From contig JAQUEL010000001.1 in assembly GCA_028685295.1 (NCBI GenBank), forward strand, positions 36,081-100,080: a DNA stretch of 64,000 nt, written 5' to 3'. The notes under the pieces were generated by a model. The model had not been told where the DNA came from. It did no database searches and saw nothing but the letters and a program-made list of their open reading frames with translations. Below are positions 1 to 7,776 of the stretch, piece after piece (within the stretch, counting starts at the first letter, position 1; the number at the start of each line of letters is the position of its first letter). A program made the position numbers and the translations under genes. The stretch is from a bacterium. GTDB taxonomy: Bacteria > UBP13 > UBA5359.

Positions 1-795
1 AGGGAATTTCAGCCTGAGAATACGATTATTAAAGTTGGCGGTGTAACCATAGGGGGAAATGCAGTGGTTATTTCCGCCGGGCCGTGTGCTGTGGAGGATC
101 AAGAGCAGTTGCTGGAAACGGCGCAGGCCATCAAAGCTGTAGGAGCAAGCATACTGCGTGGGGGCGCATTCAAGCCCAGGACCTCTCCGTATGCCTTCCA
201 AGGGCTTGAAGAGGAGGGGCTGAAGATACTGGCTGCGGCCAGGCAGGAAACCGGACTGCCTATTGTCACTGAAATCATGGATCCCCGCAGCGTAGATCTG
301 GTAATGGAATATTCGGATATGCTGCAGATAGGTGCCCGAAATATGCAGAACTTCTTTCTCCTGAGAGAGGTTGGCAAATCCAAAAAGCCTGTTTTATTGA
401 AACGGGGGCTGTCGGCTACTATTGAAGAACTGCTCATGGCGGCAGAGTATATCATGTCGGAAGGCAATACATCCGTCATACTTTGTGAGCGTGGGATCAG
501 GACATTCGAGCCATACACTCGCAATACTCTCGATCTTAGTGCGGTGCCCTTGATTCGGGAGCTTTCTCATCTGCCTGTATGGGTGGATCCCAGCCATGGC
601 ACAGGACATTGGCGTCTGGTGGCACCGATGGCGCGTGCGGCCATAGCCGCCGGTGCTGACGGTCTGATGATAGAAGTGCATCCTCGTCCGGGTGAAGCGC
701 TCTCCGACGGATCGCAATCACTTACATATGCAAACTTTGCCAGGTTAATGGCAGAGATCAAGCCTATTGCCGAGATTCTAGGGAGGACAGTCTAG
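1..795 (+). CDS. aroF: DAHP synthase, 5'-truncated by the window edge
   Basis: 3-deoxy-7-phosphoheptulonate synthase condenses phosphoenolpyruvate and erythrose 4-phosphate, the first step of the shikimate pathway. The frame is already open at base 1 and encodes the expected lead-in (VGGVTIGGN) before the barrel, so the visible 264 codons are the C-terminal part of a protein usually near 340 residues; the missing part would be the N-terminal ferredoxin-like regulatory domain. Seen in order: the GPCAVE metal-cysteine motif, [28 protein letters not shown] and the ALSDGSQSL metal-aspartate motif. These fit the AroF/AroG-beta family found in Bacillus and Thermotoga. A GTG at 64 could be mistaken for the start, but conserved sequence continues upstream of it. 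tyrA follows after 1 bp, so the two are co-transcribed. Confidence 0.96.
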   Translation, partial: REFQPENTIIKVGGVTIGGNAVVISAGPCAVEDQEQLLETAQAIKAVGASILRGGAFKPRTSPYAFQGLEEEGLKILAAARQETGLPIVTEIMDPRSVDLVMEYSDMLQIGARNMQNFFLLREVGKSKKPVLLKRGLSATIEELLMAAEYIMSEGNTSVILCERGIRTFEPYTRNTLDLSAVPLIRELSHLPVWVDPSHGTGHWRLVAPMARAAIAAGADGLMIEVHPRPGEALSDGSQSLTYANFARLMAEIKPIAEILGRTV

Positions 796-796
796 A

Positions 797-1648
797 ATGT
801 CTCTCTACCATCGCTGTGCCATTGCCGGTCTTGGTCTGATCGGCGGCTCGCTGGGAATGGCTGTCAGACAGAACGGATTGGCCGAAGAGGTAGTAGGCCT
901 GGCCAGATGTGCCCGGACAATTGAGAGAGCATTGGATATGGGGGCAGTGGACCGTGGAACCCTGGACCCGATAGAGGCTGTTAAGGGCGCCGATATACTT
1001 GTGCTGGCTGCTCCGGTAATGGCGTCCATAGATCTCGGCAGAATAATGATACCTCATATGAAGTCCGGATCGTTGATCACGGACGTTTGCAGCACAAAGT
1101 CCATGCTGATTAATGAACTGAAGAAGATCAAGCCTGAAGGCGTCTCTTTCATCGGTGGACATCCTATGGCTGGTGCAGAGAAGGCCGGTATAGCATATGC
1201 CTCCCCGGATCTCTTTATAAACGCCAGATATCTTCTGACGCCGGTTGATGATCATGACGATCATACCAGCTGTTTGACGACGCTGGTGAAAGGAGTAGGC
1301 GCTTTGCCGGAGATTGTGGGCTTAGCAGAACATGATACTCTGGTAGCCATGGTCAGCCATCTACCGCATGCTGTGGCGCAATGCCTGGTGAATACTGTTG
1401 CCGATATGCAATTAGAGGAGCTGACACGGCTTGCCGCCGGCGGCTTCAAAGATATTACCCGGGTGGCCGGCAGCGATTCTAAGATGTGGAATGATATCTA
1501 TGTTAGTAATAAAATGGAAGTTCTTAAAGCATTGGCTCTATTCAGGAAGCAGCTTGATTATTTATCGGATATGATCTCCAGCAGCGACGAAAAGTCTTTA
1601 CTGGAATTTCTGGAGAACGCCAAAGAATATAGGAACGGATTAAGCTGA
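797..1648 (+). CDS. tyrA: Prephenate dehydrogenase
   Basis: This NAD(P)-dependent enzyme oxidatively decarboxylates prephenate to 4-hydroxyphenylpyruvate for tyrosine synthesis. The 283-residue protein starts with a Rossmann dinucleotide motif GLGLIGGSLG at about residues 11-20. It then shows GGHPMAGAEKAG, typical of the active site region, and SHLPHAVAQ in the helical C-terminal domain. There is no C-terminal ACT domain, unlike many Bacillus TyrA proteins, so feedback control by tyrosine through ACT is not expected. The stop codon shares one base with the aroA start (TGATG), which indicates translational coupling in an aroF-tyrA-aroA operon. Confidence 0.95.
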   Translation: MSLYHRCAIAGLGLIGGSLGMAVRQNGLAEEVVGLARCARTIERALDMGAVDRGTLDPIEAVKGADILVLAAPVMASIDLGRIMIPHMKSGSLITDVCSTKSMLINELKKIKPEGVSFIGGHPMAGAEKAGIAYASPDLFINARYLLTPVDDHDDHTSCLTTLVKGVGALPEIVGLAEHDTLVAMVSHLPHAVAQCLVNTVADMQLEELTRLAAGGFKDITRVAGSDSKMWNDIYVSNKMEVLKALALFRKQLDYLSDMISSSDEKSLLEFLENAKEYRNGLS

Positions 1649-2943
1649 TGAGCTGCAGAACGATATTACCATGTAGAAGCCTTGGTGGCGTAATCAGGGT
1701 TCCGGGTGACAAATCGATATCACACAGGGCGATTATGTTGGGATCGTTGGCAGAAGGAGATTCCGTTATTCATAATTTTCTAGATTCGGCAGATTGCCGT
1801 GCAACGGTGAATATCTTCAGAATGCTGGGTGTTTCCATTGTACAGGAAGGCACCCATATAATTGTAAAGGGTCAGGGTGTACAGGGGCTGCATGAACCCG
1901 AAGATATTTTGCAGGTGGGCAATTCAGGTACTACAGCCAGGCTTATGTTGGGGCTTTTGGCAGGGTTGGATATGTTTGCAGTCATAACCGGAGATGGATC
2001 TCTGCGAGAAAGACCGATGGATCGCGTTACCAGACCGCTCTCTCTAAGGGGAGCGAGCTTTCAGGGGCGCAGCGCCAGGATTTTGGCACCGGTAGCAGTC
2101 CGGGGCAGGCATCCGCTAGCAGGTTTGAGCTATAAAATTCCTGTGGCCAGCGCTCAGATAAAAACATCATTGTTGCTCTCAGGCCTCTTTGCCGAGGAAC
2201 CCACTAATATATGGGAGCCGTATAAATCACGCGACCATGGAGAGCGTATGTTGGCTGCCTTGGGGGCGGATATCTCTATCGACGGCAACAGCGTTGCTCT
2301 TAACCCCGGCGGCACTATGACAGGTAGAGAGATCAGTATACCGGGTGATATTTCGTCGGCTGCTTTCTTTATGGTACTGGCCGCATCTCTTCCCGGTGCC
2401 GCCCTCACTTTAGTCGATATAGGGCTTAACCCTACCCGAACAGGTATCATAGATGTTCTTCGTGCTATGGGCGCCGAGTTGAAAGTAGTTAATGTCAGAG
2501 AGGAAGCCGGAGAGCCGGTAGGTAATATATCGATAACCGGTGGTAAATTGCGCGGGACAATAATCGATGCTCCGCTGATACCGCGACTTATCGATGAAAT
2601 CCCGGCCCTTGCCGTGGCCGCTGCTCTGGCTGATGGGGAAACGCTGATCAAGGATGCCGCCGAGCTGCGGGTAAAGGAAACGGATAGGATTGCTTCCGTA
2701 TGCAGTATGCTGCACGCTTTTGGTGTGAGAGCTATGGAAAAGGAGGACGGTATGAGAATTACCGGCGGCGGCAGACTACAGAGTGCTGTTGTCGATAGCA
2801 ACGGCGATCATCGCATTGCTATGTCAGCCTCGATAGCGGCAGCCTTGGCCTCGGGTGAAAGCCGTATTATGAACACGGATTGTATAGATACTTCCTTCCC
2901 TAATTTTTATAAGATATTGGAGGAGGTATGTGCCGGTGCATAA
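1648..2943 (+). CDS. aroA: EPSP synthase (3-phosphoshikimate 1-carboxyvinyltransferase)
   Basis: The enzyme transfers enolpyruvyl from PEP to shikimate 3-phosphate, the penultimate step to chorismate. The 431-residue length is normal. Seen in order: GDKSISHRA near residue 19, the GNSGTTARLM PEP-binding motif, LRERPM, DEIPALAV with the catalytic acid, KETDR, and GDHRIAM near the C-terminus. The region around GNSGTTARL has Thr-Thr-Ala where class I enzymes carry TAMR, so this looks like a class II-type EPSP synthase as in Bacillus. Its last bases overlap the start of cmk, consistent with one operon. Confidence 0.96.
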   Translation: MSCRTILPCRSLGGVIRVPGDKSISHRAIMLGSLAEGDSVIHNFLDSADCRATVNIFRMLGVSIVQEGTHIIVKGQGVQGLHEPEDILQVGNSGTTARLMLGLLAGLDMFAVITGDGSLRERPMDRVTRPLSLRGASFQGRSARILAPVAVRGRHPLAGLSYKIPVASAQIKTSLLLSGLFAEEPTNIWEPYKSRDHGERMLAALGADISIDGNSVALNPGGTMTGREISIPGDISSAAFFMVLAASLPGAALTLVDIGLNPTRTGIIDVLRAMGAELKVVNVREEAGEPVGNISITGGKLRGTIIDAPLIPRLIDEIPALAVAAALADGETLIKDAAELRVKETDRIASVCSMLHAFGVRAMEKEDGMRITGGGRLQSAVVDSNGDHRIAMSASIAAALASGESRIMNTDCIDTSFPNFYKILEEVCAGA

Positions 2944-3622
2944 TATTGCAGGGGATCTGATTATTGCCATAGACGGCCCGGCCGGAGCCGGTAAGAGCAG
3001 TGTAGCAAGGGGCTTGGCTGAATATTTAGGCTATACTTATATAGATACTGGTGCCATGTACAGAGCTGTGGCCTGGCTCGGTTTGCGTTGCGGCATTGTG
3101 GAGAATGAAGAGGAGCTGACCAGGCTGGCGTCGGATATGAAATTCGAGTTTATCCGGCAAGACGGTGCTCAGCGGATAGTGGTAAACGGTTGTGACATCA
3201 CTGATGAAATAAGGACGCCAAAGATATCACGTCTGGCTTCACCGATATCGGCTGTTGCTGGAGTCAGAGAACAACTGTCGGCGTTGCAACGGCGTTTCGG
3301 TAAGCGAGGCGGAGTAGTTATGGAGGGCAGAGATATCGGCACCGTTATCTTCCCTGAGGCACAGGTGAAGATATTCCTGACGGCCTCCGTGGAGGAACGT
3401 GCCAGAAGACGCTGGCTGGAACTGCAGAAAAGAGGCAGCGATATTCGTTATGAGCTGGTGCTTGCCGATATTGAAGAACGTGATAATCGTGATAGTAATC
3501 GGGCGCTGGCGCCACTGCGCCCAGCGAAAGATGCGGTTCTTATAGATAGCGATAAAAAGAGTATCAATGACGTGATACAGGAGATAATATCCGTATGTGA
3601 AGGAGTAACGGCAAAGAGATGA
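2936..3622 (+). CDS. cmk: Cytidylate kinase
   Basis: Phosphorylates CMP and dCMP with ATP. The sequence shows the P-loop GPAGAGKSS, DTGAMYRAV, the EGRDIGTVIFP substrate motif, the RRW lid region, and the RDNRDSNR...APLRPAKDA signature. Two GTG starts are possible. The strong GGAGGAGG at 2919-2926 lies only 3 nt from GTG 2930 but 9 nt from GTG 2936, so 2936 is preferred (228 residues). The start lies inside the 3' end of aroA, and the stop overlaps the plsC start as ATGA. Its place after aroA and before plsC is common in Clostridia. Confidence 0.94.
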   Translation: MHNIAGDLIIAIDGPAGAGKSSVARGLAEYLGYTYIDTGAMYRAVAWLGLRCGIVENEEELTRLASDMKFEFIRQDGAQRIVVNGCDITDEIRTPKISRLASPISAVAGVREQLSALQRRFGKRGGVVMEGRDIGTVIFPEAQVKIFLTASVEERARRRWLELQKRGSDIRYELVLADIEERDNRDSNRALAPLRPAKDAVLIDSDKKSINDVIQEIISVCEGVTAKR

Positions 3623-4278
3623 TGCTATATCGTCCCGGACGAGCTATATCCTGGGCTTTTTTCAAAATATTCTGCAGGATGGAGGTTGTGGGAGCGGATA
3701 TTCCAAGGAGCGGCGGCTGCTTGCTGGTAGCCAATCACATCAGCCATCTGGATCCCCCTCTTGTCGGCGCAGCTATCAGACGGATGGTCTATTTCATGGC
3801 CAAGCAAGAGCTTTTTGAGATTCCTATACTGGGTTCTATCATTGCCGGAACGGGGGCCTTTCCCGTAAAACGCGGTACCGCTGATAGAGGTGCGTTGAAG
3901 CGTGCTTGGACGTTGCTGCGTGACGGTAATGTAGTCTGTATATTTCCGGAAGGACGGCGCAGCCCGGACGGCACCTTGCAATCGGCTGAAGCCGGTGCAG
4001 CTCTGGTGGCAGCGCAAAGCAATGTGCCGGTAGTGCCGCTAGGTCTGATCGGCACGGCTGATGTTTTACCGCCGGGCGGAGTTGTTTTGCACCCGCATCC
4101 GGTAAAGGTAATTGTTGGTGAACCCTTGCACCTGGATGATCTACGCGCAGAAAAGTACGATCGCCTTTTACTGAATGAGATCGGGCGGCGTATGATGGAT
4201 GGCATAGCCGGGGCCGTTAGGCAGGGCCTTAATGCCAACGCAGGGTTACAGAAGAGAGGAAATCATAAATCGAAATGA
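3619..4278 (+). CDS. plsC: 1-acyl-sn-glycerol-3-phosphate acyltransferase family protein
   Basis: Predicted lysophosphatidate acyltransferase that places the second acyl chain during phospholipid synthesis at the inner face of the membrane. The 219-residue protein carries the catalytic HX4D box as NHISHLDP near residue 38, the glycerophosphate-binding FPEGRRS motif near residue 111, and a later VPVVPLGLIG motif. Its start overlaps the cmk stop (ATGA). In many relatives ispH or rpsA follows this gene; here neither does. No terminator was seen directly after it, but a promoter is present in the following gap. Confidence 0.92.
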   Translation: MMLYRPGRAISWAFFKIFCRMEVVGADIPRSGGCLLVANHISHLDPPLVGAAIRRMVYFMAKQELFEIPILGSIIAGTGAFPVKRGTADRGALKRAWTLLRDGNVVCIFPEGRRSPDGTLQSAEAGAALVAAQSNVPVVPLGLIGTADVLPPGGVVLHPHPVKVIVGEPLHLDDLRAEKYDRLLLNEIGRRMMDGIAGAVRQGLNANAGLQKRGNHKSK

Positions 4279-4305
4279 TATATGCATCTACGTATTCGGG
4301 CGGGG

Positions 4306-4334
4306 TTGGAGGAAAAGCAATCCTGTATTATAAT
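4306..4334 (+). promoter_or_regulatory. Sigma-A-type promoter before the SurA-like/TPR gene
   Basis: TTGGAG at 4306-4311 and TATAAT at 4329-4334 are separated by 17 nt. The position, about 130 nt ahead of the next start codon, makes it a good candidate for the promoter of the gene at 4463. It also marks the boundary with the aro-cmk-plsC operon. Confidence 0.6.
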
Positions 4335-4412
4335 GAGATGGCTGATCAGCGAAAAGAATTCCGTGGCCAGGATTAACATTTCCGCTTTGTTTGAGAAGTG
4401 TGCTCAGGATAA

Positions 4413-4424
4413 CCGGAATTCCGG
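4413..4424. repeat. 12-bp perfect palindrome in the 5' leader of the SurA-like/TPR gene
   Basis: CCGGAATTCCGG reads identically on both strands. It lies about 80 nt downstream of the predicted -10 box and about 40 nt before the start codon. It could be an operator or chance; nothing else in the sequence decides this. Confidence 0.35.
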
Positions 4425-4462
4425 CCTCTGATTTCTTAAGACTAAAGGAGAAGAGATAGGAT

Positions 4463-5665
4463 ATGTCGATAATCTATATCCGAAAAAAATTCGGAACTAC
4501 TATGAAATGGGGAATGGGCGTTATTGCCGCCATATTCCTCATCTCCGCCTTTTATATGTACGGCGGGAACATGATGTCGAATGCCGAAAAGGGGCAGAAC
4601 TTATCCCGGGAGGTGGCGATTGTCGGCGGAAAACCCTTGCTCCGAGCAAACTTCGATAGGGAGTTTGCCAGGCGTGTTGCAGCATATAAGGAACAGCCGG
4701 GTGGTGGGCAATTTAAAGAGACCAATGCTACATCTGTGAAAGCACAACTACTGGAAGAAATGTCGGATAGAGTGCTACTTCTGCAGGAGGCCGACAGGAC
4801 GAGGATCAAAATCGGTCGTAAAGATGTGCAGAAACAGATAGATGAAATTAAAAAATCTTTCCCTTCGGATAAAGCGTTCCGTGAGCGTCTGAGATCTCTA
4901 GGCTATGATATCAATATGCTGCGGCGTGAAATCACTGAAGGCATGAGACTTCAGGCATTGGTAGATAAACAGAAACAGGCTGTCAGCGTCAGCGATGCCG
5001 ATGTCAAGAAAGCGTATAAAGATCAATACAAGAAGGAACCTGCCGGAAAAGAATTTAATGCCAAGGCTAAAGAGGTTCGCGAGCAATTGCTTGGAGAGAA
5101 GCAATCTACTGCTCTTGCCAAGTGGATGGCCGATCTTCGTAAGAAGGCCGACATACAGGTAGTCGATGCCGAAATCAGAGCTTATAAGCATCTATCGGAG
5201 GGGAAGGACGATAAAGCTTTGCTGGCCTTTGAAAAGGCACTGAAGCAGAACCCTTACGATCCTTATATCGCTTCCGTCTATTACCAGATAGGGCAGTTAT
5301 ATGAAAAAAAGAGTCGGCTTGCTAAAGCGGAAGAAGCCTATGATAGAGGTCTCAAACATGGGAGCAGCGCGGATTTACATTTGGCGCTGGGAAATATTTA
5401 TCGCAAACAGGGCAAGCGGGATGCGGCGTTGCTTCAATATGAGGATGCGTCCGATCTATCCTATGCCGATTTCTTTATGCATTATAATCTCTCCGGCATA
5501 TATAAGGAGATGGGGCTGCAGAATAAAGCGGCGGATGAGGAGAAACGGGCTCAGGAGATATACGGCAAGCAGATGGCACAGATGATGCAAGCTCAGCAAC
5601 GGCAGCAGGCGGCACAGAACGCTGAACAGGGTTCCGCTAAGCCGGCGGATAAAGAAAAGAAGTAA
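4463..5665 (+). CDS. Exported SurA/PrsA-like protein without a PPIase domain, with C-terminal TPR repeats
   Basis: A 400-residue protein with an N-terminal membrane anchor or signal segment (about residues 17-33, GVIAAIFLISAFYMYGG). Residues about 50-175 resemble the SurA/PrsA N-terminal chaperone domain, including a VAIVGGKPLLRANFDRE-type start and LLEEMSDRVLLLQEA. Residues about 195-230 (KEVREQLLGEKQ, WMADLRKKADI) match the segment that in PrsA follows the parvulin PPIase domain. The roughly 90-residue PPIase core that should sit between them is missing. Residues about 235-365 form at least three TPR units, followed by a Gln/Ala-rich low-complexity tail. It probably acts outside the membrane in protein folding or assembly; the exact role is unknown. 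RBS AAAGGAGAAG precedes ATG 4463. Confidence 0.75.
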   Translation: MSIIYIRKKFGTTMKWGMGVIAAIFLISAFYMYGGNMMSNAEKGQNLSREVAIVGGKPLLRANFDREFARRVAAYKEQPGGGQFKETNATSVKAQLLEEMSDRVLLLQEADRTRIKIGRKDVQKQIDEIKKSFPSDKAFRERLRSLGYDINMLRREITEGMRLQALVDKQKQAVSVSDADVKKAYKDQYKKEPAGKEFNAKAKEVREQLLGEKQSTALAKWMADLRKKADIQVVDAEIRAYKHLSEGKDDKALLAFEKALKQNPYDPYIASVYYQIGQLYEKKSRLAKAEEAYDRGLKHGSSADLHLALGNIYRKQGKRDAALLQYEDASDLSYADFFMHYNLSGIYKEMGLQNKAADEEKRAQEIYGKQMAQMMQAQQRQQAAQNAEQGSAKPADKEKK

Positions 5666-5702
5666 AATCTCATTTGCGAAGGACTTTAAGAGCTGGAGAT
5701 GA

Positions 5703-5735
5703 GCAGGGCATATTTAAGAATATGCCCTGCTTTAT
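5703..5735 (+). terminator. Rho-independent terminator after the SurA-like/TPR gene
   Basis: A perfect 11-bp stem (GCAGGGCATAT paired with ATATGCCCTGC) with a 6-nt loop is followed by TTTAT. It lies about 40 nt after the stop at 5665, and argues that the next gene starts downstream of the hairpin. Confidence 0.8.
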
Positions 5736-5775
5736 ATGCCGTTCTATTTTGCAGCCAGGGAGGTATGAACAAGAG

Positions 5776-6879
5776 ATGGTTGATGATGGCATCAGCAGAG
5801 AGTTTGAACAGAAGAGAACTCGCATAAGAGGGTATATGCAAAGGCAGGGACTGGATGTTCTTTTGCTGGGGAGGCAGGCTAACGTTACATGGTATCTGTG
5901 TGGTGGTGAGGCGCACGTCTCTATTGCCTCTGAAAAAGCGGCGGCAACTTTGTTGCTGACGCAGGAAAAGGATTATCTCATTACCAATAATATAGAAGCG
6001 CCCAGATTAAGAGAAGAAGAATTAAGCGGCGTGGAAATAAGTTTGATTGAAGAACCCTGGTATGCTGTGCCGTCAGCTGTACAGGAGCGCGTATCGGATA
6101 AATCGGCAGGATCGGATATTCCCTTTGCCGGTGCCGCGGATGTGTCAGCCGACATAGCAACTCTGCGATACTCACTATTGCCGGAGGAAATCGACAGATA
6201 TACGCAAGTAGGAGCGGATACGGCCGCTGCTATGGATGAAGTGGCATTATCCATCAAACCCGGTATGACAGAGTGCGCCATTGCCGGTATTCTGGCAGAG
6301 GCTCTTATGGAGCGGCATGTTATTCCGGTAACATTATTGATAGCTGCGGATGAACGTATCGAGCGTTATCGCCATCCTTTGCCGACTGATAAGGTTTTCA
6401 ATCGTGTTGCCATGCTGGCGGTCTGCGGTCGTCACGGCGGATTGATAACCTCCATGACCAGAATGGTGCATATCGGTCAGATACCCTCAGAATTGCGACG
6501 TAAGCATGACGCAGTAACCAGGGTGGATGCCGCTTATATCGAGGCTACCACGCCGGGAGTTGCAATAGCCAAGGTTTTCGATTGTGGCCGTCGTGTTTAT
6601 GAAGAGAGCGGATATGCCGATGAATGGCGCTGGCATCACCAGGGTGGCGCTACCGGCTATACAGGTAGAGATTACAAGGGGATGCTCTCTTCAACAGAGA
6701 TAGTGCAGCCCTACCAGGCCTTTGCTTGGAATCCGTCTATAAGCGGTACAAAATCAGAGGATACTATATTGGCTATGCCTGACGGATCTTGCATTATTTC
6801 CAAGACAAGTGCCTGGCCATTATTATCGCATGAGATAAACGGTAAAATCTATCATCGCCCGGATATATTGGTGCTTTGA
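5776..6879 (+). CDS. M24-fold (aminopeptidase P/creatinase-like) protein, probably not a metalloenzyme
   Basis: The protein has the two-domain layout of the Xaa-Pro peptidase/creatinase family: an N-terminal creatinase-like domain (KRTRIRGYMQRQGLDVLLL, about residues 12-30) and a C-terminal pita-bread domain (about residues 140-355). In active M24 peptidases five residues (D, D, H, E, E) hold two metal ions. Here the region expected to hold the two aspartates reads GGLITSMTRMVHIG, with no aspartate. A HHQGGATGYTG segment and a final SEDTILA glutamate remain. It may therefore be a binding protein or use metal-free chemistry like creatinase. The open frame extends up to 5674, but that stretch contains the terminator hairpin; ATG 5776, preceded by GGGAGG, gives 367 residues and is preferred. 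Confidence 0.72.
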   Translation: MVDDGISREFEQKRTRIRGYMQRQGLDVLLLGRQANVTWYLCGGEAHVSIASEKAAATLLLTQEKDYLITNNIEAPRLREEELSGVEISLIEEPWYAVPSAVQERVSDKSAGSDIPFAGAADVSADIATLRYSLLPEEIDRYTQVGADTAAAMDEVALSIKPGMTECAIAGILAEALMERHVIPVTLLIAADERIERYRHPLPTDKVFNRVAMLAVCGRHGGLITSMTRMVHIGQIPSELRRKHDAVTRVDAAYIEATTPGVAIAKVFDCGRRVYEESGYADEWRWHHQGGATGYTGRDYKGMLSSTEIVQPYQAFAWNPSISGTKSEDTILAMPDGSCIISKTSAWPLLSHEINGKIYHRPDILVL

Positions 6880-6993
6880 TATGATGCCGAAGCAAAAGAG
6901 GTTATCTGCAAGAAACGACGGCCGAAGGTACTGTAGAAGGATATCTTCCCTTCTTAGAGAATAAGTATGTATACCGTTTAAGAGGTGAGGTAC

Positions 6994-7770
6994 TTGTCGA
7001 ATCTAAAAAAAGCATTGCCCGGAATTATGGTTTTGATACTCGGTTACTTAGCAATGAGTATCATCAGCAGTATAACTGGGAGCCAGGCAGGAATAAGCGG
7101 TGCATTACCTTATTTTATCGGCATAATTACGCTTTGCCTGTCGACATATTTTCTTTCAAGGATGGATTTCTCCAGTGGCTTGATCGCCGGCTTGGTAATA
7201 AGCGGTCTACTCTTTCTTATTGCCTCCAGCTATCTGCTACATGAAGCCATGATTAACCTTTGGATAATGGCTTCTGCCATATGGATGGCTTATATCGTAA
7301 GCCTGCTGATTCGGGAGGTGAATATACTTTTCCCTATAGCTTTGGTAGCTGCGTTGGCTGATATTTGGAGTGTTTACTACGGTCCCACTGCCAAGATGCT
7401 GCAGAATGAAGCCCTTGTTGATAAGATGATCGTTACTTATCCGGGACCCGCTGGTGGCCCGCATTTGCCGCTCTTCGGTTTGGGAGATGTGCTCTTCTTT
7501 TTCTTATTCGTTCTGGTAATGAGAAAGCTTAAGCTGTTTAATCCTTTCAGATATATTCTACTCTCCTTGTCCTTAGTCGTAGCCGGTATAATAGCTTTTG
7601 CTTACCGGCAAAGTGTTCCAGGCATTCCTTTCATGTCAGCAGCGTTGCTGTCAACTTTAAGTGGAGAGTTGAAGCTCAGCCATGATGAGCGTCGCTATCT
7701 AGCTTATCTGTTTGGCCTGATCTGTTTCTTGATTGCGATTGGTATATCTTTCACTTTTTTGGGTAGGTGA
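6994..7770 (+). CDS. Multi-pass membrane protein with presenilin/SPP-like GxGD motifs
   Basis: About nine hydrophobic segments cover most of this 258-residue protein. Three motifs in the right order recall the presenilin/signal peptide peptidase family of intramembrane aspartyl proteases: ALADIWSVYYG (Asp123, compare YD..SVY in archaeal homologues), FGLGDVLFF (GLGD, Asp165), and PGIPF (residues 209-213) where the family has PALPF. The two aspartates are 42 residues apart, each in a predicted transmembrane segment. The Tyr normally before the first Asp is Ala. The start is TTG 6994 after AGAGGTGAGG; a GTG at 6985 lies inside that Shine-Dalgarno and is less likely. The next gene begins 6 nt later, so they are co-transcribed. 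Protease function is inferred from motifs only; an unrelated membrane protein remains possible. Confidence 0.55.
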   Translation: MSNLKKALPGIMVLILGYLAMSIISSITGSQAGISGALPYFIGIITLCLSTYFLSRMDFSSGLIAGLVISGLLFLIASSYLLHEAMINLWIMASAIWMAYIVSLLIREVNILFPIALVAALADIWSVYYGPTAKMLQNEALVDKMIVTYPGPAGGPHLPLFGLGDVLFFFLFVLVMRKLKLFNPFRYILLSLSLVVAGIIAFAYRQSVPGIPFMSAALLSTLSGELKLSHDERRYLAYLFGLICFLIAIGISFTFLGR

Positions 7771-7776
7771 GGATTA

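Noticed and set aside
2154-2801. 215-residue minus-strand open frame
   Set aside because: It is entirely antisense to aroA and low in complexity; a shadow frame.
5674-5775. N-terminal extension of the M24-fold protein
   Set aside because: This stretch contains the intrinsic terminator of the upstream gene and has no creatinase-like sequence.
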